From: Laburnicola sp. R22_1
Lineage: Eukaryota > Ascomycota > Dothideomycetes > Pleosporales > Didymosphaeriaceae
DNA: 64,000 nt
Reading direction: 5' to 3'
NCBI GenBank assembly: GCA_014281115.1
Contig: JACONQ010000003.1
Coordinates: forward strand, 310,001 to 374,000
The translations under genes and the position numbers were made by a program. Each line of letters opens with the position of its first letter. Position 1 is the stretch's first letter. Under the pieces are notes generated by a model. It saw nothing but the letters and a program-made list of their open reading frames with translations. It was not told the origin of the DNA and searched no databases. Below are positions 50,731 through 61,139 of the stretch, piece after piece.

Positions 50731-52602
50731 ACGTACTTTGCACTCGAGTCGGACACTCCATCGAGTCGGACACTTTGCCAAGACCCCACCAAGTTCTGTA
50801 CTATTCACGATAGTATAGAGTCAACATGAACTATTTTCGATAGTCTAAATAGGCTAAACTATTTAGAATCTACTTCTATAAGCTGTCTACAGGTTTTTTT
50901 ATTGTGCCTAGGCTTGCCGCAGCGTCCACAGCGCTGTTGAGCGGATTCGCCTCTATTAGTGCGCACCCTCTTCTTTGCCTTCTTGCCATCACTACGCACC
51001 CCAAAGTCCTTTAGAGTAGCCAGTCGCTGGCCCTCTTTAACTGTAAGGACTCCTTCTTGCTGCAATCGCTTTCTTTTATATAATTTACGTCGTGTGGCGG
51101 CCTTATTAGTAGCTTGAAGTTTGGCGTTGCGTTTGGTTATTAATACCAAAAAATGCCCTATTATCTTAGCGCCTTTAACGAGCTTTTCCATCGCCTTAAC
51201 TATATAAGTTAGGGAACTATCCACATGCCTTTAAATCCTCTGCTTAACTAGCGTCGATTGCGACCTAAGTTCTATACTATTTCGCGGAGTTTGCGACTCC
51301 TATGTACTATCGCGAATAGTACAAAGTGGAGGCGTATCGCAGGCGGACGTCAAGCTGCGATATCACAGCTTCTAGGTCGTGGGGCACTAGGCCAGCACCT
51401 CGAAAGCCTCCTTTGATATTACTTTCAGTAAACGAAGCCTTGAAAGCAGCAATAAAGCAAGGCAGGAACTCGATTTTAGTGATGTGCGTGATGTGGTTGC
51501 GCATTAAATCCTTAGCTTAGCGCCCATACGCCTTTTTTAAAGGCGCGAAACAGCCCACATTAAGTGGCTGCAAGAGGTGCGACGAATGCGAGGGCATACA
51601 GAGAGTAACAATATTGCTCTTCTTGCAATACTATTCGAATTCGAACGAGTTGTGACTCTTATGGCTGTTAAGAATAAGCAAATATATTGTGCTAATAACA
51701 CGCCTCTTTGTATGCTTATTAAAGTGCTTTAGCCACTGTAGACTAAGCTTATTTGTTGTCTAGCCGTTCTTAGAGACTGCAATAACCTAATTATAAGGTA
51801 GATCCTTCTCCTTATACTAGGCGGAGAGGTGGTGCTTGCCCCTAAAGATAATGAAGGGTGGGATCCACCACCCCGTCGCATTGATGCCTTGGATGACTGT
51901 TGTCCACTCCCTATTGCCCTGCTGCACCTGCTTTGGCCGTCCTTAACGCTTAGAGCCTGTGACTACTGCTCTAGTTAATATTATGCCTATTATAAAGCCT
52001 GCTTTATTAAAATTGTAGGTGTCCTTGTCTAGGATACTATATTTGGCCTTCATGTTCTCCACAAGCCAGAACTAGTCTTGTATCACCTTAGGATCCTCCT
52101 AGAGAGCTCTCTTATAGTCGTACTTTCGATTGAACTTGACTTTAAGCTCTGGCTGGCGCTTAACAAAGTTATAAGGCCACCTCTGGCTAACTGGCTTATA
52201 GTGGCGTGCAGCTAGTAAAGAATCAGCTATATCTTTTATAGCATCGAGCCAAGGCGGAAATCCTCGCGCGTCTAGGTCGAGTATATGCTCCACAATCGCC
52301 TGCTCCTCTTTTATAGTAAGTCTTATTTTGTTGGGTGCGCAGTTGCGTCTAAACGTCTTTCTAGCGCGTTAGTCGCTAAGTGTACTTTAAGAGACGTTGT
52401 AGATAGCTATAGCGCGTCGCTAAGAGAGTGTCGCGTCTTATTTAATAGCCTGGATTATAAGCTGTATACGCGCTTCTTTTAACACTAGTAGTTTATTGTG
52501 TGGTTAAGGCATCGCGTTATACTATTGCTAATAGTACGTTTTGGTGGGGTCTTGGCAAAGTGTCCGACTCGATGGAGTGTCCGACTCGAGTGCAAAGTAC
52601 GT
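50731..52602 (-). mobile_element. pogo-type DNA transposon 3 with perfect 62-bp TIRs
   Basis: A 1,872-bp element flanked by TA (50729-50730, 52603-52604). The terminal inverted repeats are identical for 62 bp, starting ACGTACTTTGCACTCGAG and ending CCCCACCAA. Inside, TCGAGTCGGACACT occurs at terminal positions 14-27 and 31-44, a 17-bp period. The repeats escaped mutation while the transposase did not. Confidence 0.94.
50859..52512 (-). pseudogene. Dead pogo-type transposase, all three catalytic Asp lost
   Basis: Starts at ATG 52512 and is recognisable to TAG at 50859. The span is 1,654 nt, so at least one frameshift is present besides many TAG/TAA stops. The DNA-binding part includes EQAIVEHILDLDARGFPPW. 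In the core the three motifs read YNFNKAGF, LLILNSHKSH and LLQPLNVGCFAPLK: each catalytic Asp is Asn (codons at 52006-52008, 51667-51669, 51559-51561). All three are G-to-A on the coding strand, CpA-to-TpA on the other. The C-terminal zinc knuckle CGRCGKPRHNKKTC is intact. Confidence 0.9.
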
Positions 52603-52817
52603 TATATATAGTATTAAACTTATTTTTAAAACTTTAGATATATAGAAAGAAAATTAGTACTACTATTATAAAAAGTTTAAAATATAATATTAGAAATTTT
52701 TAAAAAAGAAAAGGTATATATAAAAGGCTAAGCGCCCTTTTATAGTTACTTAGTTTACTACTTTATGTAAGGGCGGTACACGGCCTTACAGGGCAAACCT
52801 CTTGGGGACAGCTAGTA

Positions 52818-54345
52818 CGGAGGTGCCTTTTAAAAGTCTTTTCCTGGACCGTGCACGGTGGCGTAAGCCACTGCTCTTGGCGCTAGCACCCCTTATAGCA
52901 AAAATCCCTCAATCTTCATTATTACTACTCTTCTATCTACCTGATAATGCCTTCGTACGACATTGCCACCCGAGCTTAAGCCTTGACTCTAAAGCTGGCT
53001 GGCTTTTTAAATACTGAGATCGAGTCTATAACTGGAATCCAGCCGCGCACGGTTAATGCTATCTATCGCAAGGCTATTACCCGAGGACTAAACCCCGCTG
53101 AGAGCAAGACGATCCTTGACAAATACGTTGAAGATAGCAATTAATCCGGCCGCCCAAAGAAGTAAACTAAGGAGCTAGTTGAAGATATACTGTTAAAGGT
53201 CTGTTAAGATCGATATGCTTGTGAGAAGACCTGCGCTTAAATCGCAGCAGAGATTGGAGGAGTGTTAGATATCACAGTCTGGCGAATCCTTAGAGCATCT
53301 GGATATTAAAAGACAAAGCCCACCCGCAAACTAGGGCTAATAGATAAGATGAAACGAGCCTGTTATTAATTTGCTCTTGATTATAAGGACTGGACAATTA
53401 AAGACTAGAAAAAGGTTATCTGGTCTGATGAGACATCTGTTGTCTATAGTCTTTGAAGAGGGGGATACCGCGTTTGGCGTCTACCTTCTAAGCGTTTTGT
53501 TAAGTTCTGCATTCGGCCGTAGTGGAAGGGGTTCTCTGAGTTTATGTTTTAGGGTTGCTTTTCGTACGACTTAAAAGGCCCATGTTATATCTGGAAGGCA
53601 GAGACAAAGAGCGAAAGAAAGATTGCAGATTAAGAACTAGAAGCTATAAATAGAGAACTTGAGCCTATTCTTAAGGCAGAGTGGGAGCTAAATACGCCTT
53701 TGGCTCAAATGGGCCTTCAAAATTAGCCAGGACGAAAACCACAATAGAAGTGGGATAGAAAGCATGGTAAGCTTAAAAGAGGGAGCGGAACTAGGATTAA
53801 TTAGTGGAGATACTGCCGTCAGGTTGTTATTCCTAAACTAATTCCCTTCATACGAGAATGTAAGAAGACTTAACCTAGGGTAATAGTTTAAGAGGATGGT
53901 GCAAGCCCACATAAGTCTTTCTATAAAGACAGGCTCTATAGCTTGGCTAGGGTCGTACAATTACTATGGCCTGGAAACTCCCCTGACTTGAATATGATTG
54001 AGCCAGCCTGGCCTTATATGAAAAGAGTAACACCAAAGAAAGGGTCTCCTTAGTTAAGAGCTAAGGCAGAGCGTGTATGGCAAGAGGCATGGGGGGAGTT
54101 AGAACAGTGGCGGATTCAGGCTTGGATTAAGAGGATTGAGCGGCATATTTAGGAGATTCTTCGTCTTGAAGGTGGTAATAAGTATAGAGAGGGTAAGACT
54201 GAGAAGGTACGACGGTTTGAAGCTCCTATAGTAGATGATTGGGTTGATATTGAATAGAGATGTCTCTCGTACGAAGAATTTGGTGGCGTTTTTAGCTTGC
54301 GCCACTGTGCACGGTCCAGGAAAAGACTTTTGAAAGGCACCTCCG
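52818..54345 (+). mobile_element. Tc1-like DNA transposon
   Basis: A 1,528-bp element starting CGGAGGTGCCTTT with about 52-bp terminal inverted repeats and TA on both sides (52816-52817, 54346-54347). The inverted repeats differ by a few C/T transitions only. Confidence 0.93.
52947..54257 (+). pseudogene. Tc1-type transposase with 19 in-frame stops
   Basis: A 437-codon frame from ATG 52947 to TAG 54257 with no indel, but 19 internal stops (18 TAG/TAA and one TGA). N-terminal helix-turn-helix is at about residues 10-60 (AGFLNTEIESITGIQPRTV). The catalytic triad of the DDE_3 type is still legible: VIWSDETS, EDGASPH and PGNSPDLNMIEPAW. So DNA cleavage residues survive while translation is impossible. 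Confidence 0.92.
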
Positions 54346-54578
54346 TATGGTTGAAAGAGATAACTGAATTGAGACTATACTAAGATGGGGGATAAGGAAG
54401 GGAACTGGAGGGCCCTTACTTATATAGTGGGCGGCGTAGGGCACAGACCCACGCGAACCACGCGCTAACACTAACTAGGAAAGGCGCCTTCTATAAGGTG
54501 AAAGGCGTTATTAGGGTGTGAAAGGAAAGGTAATGGTGAATGACTAGCAGGGAGGCAGCCACGAACCGTTACACTTTA

Positions 54579-55010
54579 AAATTTTAAGTTTATACTTTTA
54601 CTAAGCTAAAAGTATACATAAGTTTATAGCTAAAGTTACTTTTAAACTTTATTAAATTTATAAGTTTACTTAGGTAACTCTAACCTTTTAGTCTAAAGCC
54701 CTTATAAATAGTAATAAGCTAGATATACTATATATAGTGTAAGTAAACTTTATATAAATTAGAAGCTTATAAGATATAAAGCATAAGTTAATTTAAACTA
54801 TTTATTATATTAGCGTGTTTAAGGTTAGTCTTTAATTAAAATTAGATACTATATATAATAGTATATAATAACCTTTTATCTTAATCTACTTTAATCTTAA
54901 ACTAAAAAAAGATTAAAAAAAGTATTTAGTAAGCTAACTATAAATTAATTATAAATATTAATATAGTACTTTACTATAAAGTTTTATAATAATAGCTATT
55001 ATAGTATTAC
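54579..55010 (-). repeat. Right copy of the edge inverted repeat
   Basis: Most of it (about 54700-54995) is a diverged inverted copy of 4550-4787. Composition changes abruptly to host-like DNA at about 55,010. Confidence 0.65.
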
Positions 55011-55141
55011 GCGTGCATTGCGTGCACGGACACGTCACGCCAAGCTCTACGGTAGCGCCTTGGCGACCGTTTCGTAGCCAGGTATAAACGCCCTGACCCT
55101 GCATCCCTTCTCACTATCACTCCTTCACATAATCTTACGAA

Positions 55142-56212
55142 ATGGCAGAACTGAATGTGCTAGAAAGAGCAAGACTTCCTGGGCAATCTAGGCCTCCTGG
55201 TTATCCGCCTTCAGATTCTCGGCCTCCACCTGACGAACCCAACCACCCGGAACACTACCCACGAGAAGGCGATATCAATGCTTGCGACTCGCACGGCTCG
55301 ACAAGCCTTCTTTCGGCCATCTTGGACGACGATGCTGATATTGTCCGATCTCTTCTGTTGAAAGGTGCAGACCCGCGCAAGCGCCTCGTAGACCCCATAG
55401 ATCCACAGGATGATGCCATAGAGCTTGCCGCAAGGCTCAATCGGACTGAGATCTTGAAGGCTCTGATAGAAAGCGGCGCATCTGTCTCAGAATCCGCTTT
55501 AGAAGCCGCCACCTCTCGAGGGAGCATGGAAGCAGCCGTGTTGCTTCTACAGCATCCTCTCGGCGGACAACCTCAGACTCATTCTATCGAGAAGGCTTTA
55601 AGAACCGCCACGGGTCTTTGGCTGCTAGATATGGTTAAACCTCTCCTTAGACATAGTACGATCGAAATCGGCATTTTGAATGCCGCGCTTGCAGCTGCGT
55701 GCTACAACGGTGAACACATCCTCGATTTATGGCAGCCGAAGCCAGCATGGGACTGGAACCGAGCCGCGGCGGTTGTTCAGTTGCTTCTCAAAGCCGGAGC
55801 CAGCATCACGGGACCATTTGAATTCAATGATACACCTTTACACAAGGCTGTCCGTTCAGCTCAGGTGCCCGCAAGCTTCATCCGCTTGCTTATCGAAGCA
55901 GGTGCGGATGTGGATGCCCGCGACGGTAGTCAGATCACGCCTTTGCTCAGAACTCTGACACACCATCGACCCAGCGAAGACGCAGTGCGCGAACTTCTAC
56001 GGGCGGGTGCGAACGTCAACATTGTTGACATCGACTACGATGGGAACACGCCACTTCACTACGCACAAACCGGCAATATCGCGAAGTTGCTTCTCGAAAA
56101 GGGCGCAGACCCAAGCACGAGAAATAAAGACGGGAAGACAGCATTAGATGTGGCGAAAGAGAATGGTCGGCATGAGGTAGTTGAATTACTTGATTCGTGC
56201 AACAGCATCTGA
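55142..56212 (+). CDS. Ankyrin-repeat protein
   Basis: A single-exon gene of 356 aa starting about 130 bp inside the normal-composition flank. Residues 1-45 are Pro-rich and disordered-looking. Ankyrin repeats follow. Clear ones are at about 51-82 (HGSTSLLSAI...LLLKGADPRKR), about 85-115, about 230-265 (DTPLHKAVRSAQ...LLIEAGADVDARD), about 266-300 (ITPLLRTLTHH...LLRAGANVNIVD), and about 303-352 (GNTPLHYAQTGNIAKLLLEKGADPSTRNKDGKTALDVAKENG). Repeats between 120 and 225 are weak. Ankyrin repeats mediate protein-protein contacts; the partner is unknown. No signal peptide or membrane segment is seen. Codon use is normal and no RIP-type stops occur despite the adjacent island. Confidence 0.85.
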   Translation: MAELNVLERARLPGQSRPPGYPPSDSRPPPDEPNHPEHYPREGDINACDSHGSTSLLSAILDDDADIVRSLLLKGADPRKRLVDPIDPQDDAIELAARLNRTEILKALIESGASVSESALEAATSRGSMEAAVLLLQHPLGGQPQTHSIEKALRTATGLWLLDMVKPLLRHSTIEIGILNAALAAACYNGEHILDLWQPKPAWDWNRAAAVVQLLLKAGASITGPFEFNDTPLHKAVRSAQVPASFIRLLIEAGADVDARDGSQITPLLRTLTHHRPSEDAVRELLRAGANVNIVDIDYDGNTPLHYAQTGNIAKLLLEKGADPSTRNKDGKTALDVAKENGRHEVVELLDSCNSI

Positions 56213-56257
56213 TCTGCGATCACTGTGCATCTTGGGTAAGACAGAAGACATTACAAT

Positions 56258-58326
56258 CTAAGTACAAGTACCAAAGCCCTTCTGGCATCCCGATCCACAA
56301 TAAGCAGCCGAACTACCGCAATAGCCATACGCGGAACAGCAAGAACCAAAACTGCTCCCAGCACACGTCGCGTTGACAGGAGAGTTTGACCCACAGAGAC
56401 CATCCGCAGAGATTGGGCTGGTGCTAGGTTTGCCGGTCGAGGTCGGTTTTGCGGTCGATGATACCGTGCGCAACACAACGGAAGAGAAGGACGTTATTAT
56501 CGTGGGTCGAGCTGTCGACGATGGTCGCACAGAGGTGATTGGAGTTCCGGACGGGATGGGCGGTCCTGTGCTATTCCCCGTAGCCGTGTCATTCCAATTG
56601 CGAAGAGGGTGCAAACAATACGTCAACCCTGCCGTCAGGTTTGAATCGCATGCTTCTGATGACACGAGCGATGGGTTCACCGCAATGAACAGGTCCGAAG
56701 GAGCATTACCATTGACCAGGATGCTTCGGCAAGTCTCTCCGCTTTGAGCAGTGTAGAACTGGCCACAATAGATGGTACTCTTTGCGGCTAGAGTGGCGCC
56801 GGCGGGGAGCTTGACGATTTGTTCCGCGTAGCCGTCGCCACTGCCACCGGGTCCTCTGACGCCACCGACCGCGTCGTTGCCAGGTGTTGAATTGAATGAA
56901 CTTCCGGGAGGAGAAACGCATAGGGTGCGGCCCCAACTCGGCTTCGAGTTGACAAGATTCGAAAACCATTGATCGACCATCCCGTTATAGTCCACGATAG
57001 ACAGCCATGGGGTTCCAGTGGCCGCTGTAACCAGGATGCAATTGTCGTTTGGCTGAACAGTGTACAGCTTCTCGCATTGCGGTGGGAGACAGAGGGACAC
57101 TCCGACACCGGGCTTGGAGCAGTCGGAAAGTGCGGGATTGATCTCGTACAATGTTCCAGACGAAACGCGATTTGCCTGCGCAATCGTGTCGCAGGTATCG
57201 CCCGACTTCACCGTGTAGGTTTTACTGGTTGCGCAGGGTTTAGGCTGGGTGGAGTTGAAGTGTATGCTGTTGTTCGTGGGAGCAGTGTCAGCGCTTGCAA
57301 CAGTCCGTATTACGGTTCGTACGGTATCGTTCGAAGGCGGTTTTCGGCGGTCCGTACGGTAGTGGTCTCCCACAGTAATTGCAACCGTACCGTACCAATT
57401 ATTAAGCCGTATTACGGCTGTACGGTTCCTAATCGGGAAGGAGGCGTGAGTTGAGCGTTTGGGGGCGTCCGGGCGTCAGATGTGGCAGATCCGGACTGCT
57501 TTGGGCGTAGGATATACCCACATTGTGCGAATGCAGAGCTTCAACTCCTAACTATCTTTTTGCCCTGTTTCTTATACAAAAATCAGCTTCTTTACCTTAG
57601 TTACCATCGCCATTATGATGAGCTCGTGGGTCAACTCACAAAGTACGCGCGCGTCCTAGTTAACAGAGACGTTGCAGCCAGGCCACAATTAAAGCTTGTC
57701 AACTCCAAAAGAACTAGCTAACAAGAGACGTCGTCCCAAGTTACCTTAAGGACTTAACATCTTATATAAATCGCAAGGAGAACGCACCTCTAGCAGTCAA
57801 CAACAACAACAGAGCTCTAGACAACGCGCAACTTATACCTCCTTCCTAAGTAGGACAATTATATATTATTTCTGGCCGTAATTTTACCATAGAAGGCTCA
57901 AATTGATTATTACGGCTTACTACCAGTACCGTATAGACCTCTCCGCCGTAACGTCCGTACAGTAATGGCTAGCAACCGTAACGTAACCGTAGTGGGCTCA
58001 AACCGTCCGTAATACGGACTGTTGCAAGCCCTGAGCAGTGTTGATACCGGTGAGCCTACAAGCTGTCAAAGGTTAGCTAAGTACTCTAGTAAAACGAAGG
58101 ATGACGCACTCTTGACCACATAGTCATACAGAGACTTCCAAGTATTTGCATCGTACACTCCATAGCCGTTCAGCTGCATGGCAGCGAGCTTTGCTTTGTA
58201 GCACGTCGAACAAAGTTGGCCTTTTGGCATGGCGGTAATATCTTCCAGGGGGTCGCACGAATCAATGATATCTGAACCTGTAAGCTTTTACACCGCCTCA
58301 TATCTCGAAAAACATTGTTTCTTACT
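56258..58326 (-). pseudogene. LysM and chitin-binding (hevein) domain protein, split by a MITE
   Basis: Minus-strand coding is found at 58277-58110 and 58062-58034, then 57280-56258. Introns 58278-58325 and 58063-58109 are GT-AG, the second with a GCTAAC branch motif. A further coding exon runs upstream from 58326 (WNETCVKETATGKWC), but its start was not found. Conserved Cys-rich segments precede LysM domains (YTVKSGDTCDTIAQANRV, then LYTVQPNDNCILV and FYTAQSGETC), a Ser/Thr-rich linker, and a C-terminal hevein-type domain (DGLCGSNSP...CCSAYGYCG). Both domain types bind chitin, and fungal members are usually secreted. The third coding piece is cut by the hAT MITE 57289-58033. Removing it and one target copy restores phase exactly, so the gene was intact before insertion. 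As it stands, reading from upstream enters the MITE and meets a stop. Confidence 0.82.
57289..58033. mobile_element. hAT-type MITE inserted in the LysM gene
   Basis: A 745-bp element with terminal inverted repeats CAGSGCTTGCAACAGTCCG followed by TATTACGG, and a perfect 8-bp target duplication AGCAGTGT (57281-57288, 58034-58041). Eight bases and CAG ends are typical of hAT. The outer 100-150 bp at each end are rich in GTACGG/CCGTAC hexamers, like the subterminal transposase-binding repeats of hAT elements. No transposase frame is present, so it is non-autonomous. RIP-type decay is not evident, which suggests a recent insertion. Confidence 0.92.
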
Positions 58327-59430
58327 ATCACACCACTTTCCAGTAGCCGTTTCCTTGACGCAGGTCTCATTCCACCCTCCCCAGAGTGAATCGATGAGGG
58401 TCAGAACAGGATGAAAGAGGCAGGTAAGCAAGTGTGAAGAGCTTGCTTGCCTGACAGCGAGGAGCCTGTGACATGTCGGTTAATGCGCGCGCCTTGTGAA
58501 GTCCGTCCGGGAGGCTACCGATGCATAGGTAGGCGAGCGGGTGTGTACGGATGTAGTAGCTAGGCGAGATGGTGTACCTACATACGCTTTCTTCTAACCT
58601 TGAATACGTTATGTACCGCAAGTGACAATCAAAAGCGCACTGCAAGTCTCAAGATAAACTTGTTCATCTCCACTGTACAGTGCAGCGTAGTCTACACGTC
58701 CAATTCTCCCATGAAACACGAAACAATCCCCCGTTCAGCACATCACACCTTCCTCCCCAAGCTCCAACCACACCACACAACACCACCACCATGAAAAACC
58801 CGCAAAACACTCCCGCACCCCAACGCACCCCACGCATTTATCCAGCCTCTCTCCAGTCCATACAAAGGACCTACATGTCACCCCCCACACCCCCCACACC
58901 CCCTACACCCCCTACACCCACCACATGAAAACCCTCCAAAGCTACGCCCCTAGCCCACGCTCTAATCTCCGTACTCCGACGCTACCTTCGGTAGTCCACG
59001 GCAGATCTACCTACACAAGGGGTGAGCCACTGACCGGTGCGACCCTGGATGAATAACGCGTCGCACTTTAAAGTTATCGGAAGCATACCCGTGGACTCAA
59101 CTTTTGCCCGTGTGTGGAAGTGCTATAGAAAAGTCCGTTGCGCTAAGAGGCTTGTTGGAGTTATGCTTCATAATAGTCCGGATGAGGTCATTGGGCCTGC
59201 GTTGGGGTCGGCTGCGCGTGAAACCACGTAGGTATAAAAGGCTGTTTGCTTGCCTTCGATTTGCAGCATGGGTTTTGTTCCGCGTGCTATAATTGTGAGT
59301 GACTACTCAAGAACATGATGAAATTAGACAAGTAGACTGGTGATTGTGTCATTGTCTTCATTTTCACGTCGTATATGTACCGTCCGGGCCCTGCTGTAGC
59401 CCGCCGTTGATTAATTAGGGTATTTCGTCT
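58327..59430. other. Region between the LysM gene and ERG10
   Basis: The first about 150 bp continue LysM-gene coding or its 5' region. Beyond that no gene is recognised. A C-rich microsatellite with units like CCCCACAC/CCCCTACA spans about 58878-58922. The last part (about 59290-59430) should hold the ERG10 3' UTR. Small open frames here are low-complexity or chance. Confidence 0.5.
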
Positions 59431-60834
<1,404 letters not shown>

Positions 60835-61139
60835 GCTGGGGTGTCTAGCGTTCAACAAGAAGAAGCTGAGGGCGAGAGAGCGGTTGAGGGCAGAGCACAC
60901 GAGGGGCGGTGGGCTTTAATGGCTTGTAAAAGGTAGGCGTGGGGCGTTCCTGAGCAATTCGCTACGACTTGCCCTCCGATTGGCGCGCGCCTTCCCATTG
61001 TTTGACCGCCTCGCGGCCGGGTGAGCAGGCGCGATGGACCCGTGTCCGGGGCCGGCCGAACGTATCGCCGCCGTCGCGCGCTAGCACTTTTTGATCCAGG
61101 TAAGCTTCTCTCTGCACCGTTGCCTGTCCACAACCCACC
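60835..61139. promoter_or_regulatory. Divergent intergenic region of ERG10 and SNU114
   Basis: 305 bp lie between the two divergent start codons, so both promoters and leaders must fit here. The middle (about 60970-61080) is GC-rich with GGCGCGCG and GCGGCCGG clusters. No canonical TATA box is evident. Co-regulation is possible but unproven. Confidence 0.5.

Larger units (their letters stand above)
52766..54573. repeat. Solo LTR split by a Tc1-like element
   Basis: Begins TGTAAGGGCGG (52766) and ends CGTTACA (54573), with the 5-bp duplication CTTTA on both sides (52761-52765, 54574-54578). After removing the nested transposon and its duplicated TA, 278 bp remain, a normal LTR size. The TGTAA...TTACA ends and 5-bp duplication define an LTR retrotransposon, but no internal region is present, so it is a recombination-derived solo LTR. 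It is GC-rich and hardly RIP-mutated. Confidence 0.88.
4441..55010. other. AT-rich, RIP-mutated transposon island
   Basis: Base composition falls sharply near 4,440 and recovers near 55,010. Inside, TA-rich text dominates, with islands of milder mutation over some DNA transposons. Recognisable transposon frames (copia RNase H, gypsy RT and integrase, pogo and Tc1 transposases) are interrupted mainly by TAG and TAA where CAG, CAA or TGG is expected. That is the pattern of C-to-T change on both strands left by RIP. No intact host gene was found. The island is probably constitutive heterochromatin (inference). A RIP index in sliding windows would measure this; I did not compute one. Confidence 0.9.

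Noticed and set aside
54099..54340. Minus-strand frames at the end of the Tc1-like element
   Set aside because: Antisense to the transposase and terminal repeat; no domain.
4441..55010. AT-rich block considered as mitochondrial DNA
   Set aside because: It consists of nuclear transposon families with TAG/TAA nonsense changes at Gln/Trp positions; no mitochondrial gene or rRNA seen.
58680..58928. Short Pro/Thr-rich frame near 58.7-58.9 kb
   Set aside because: It is produced by a C-rich microsatellite and has no supporting features.
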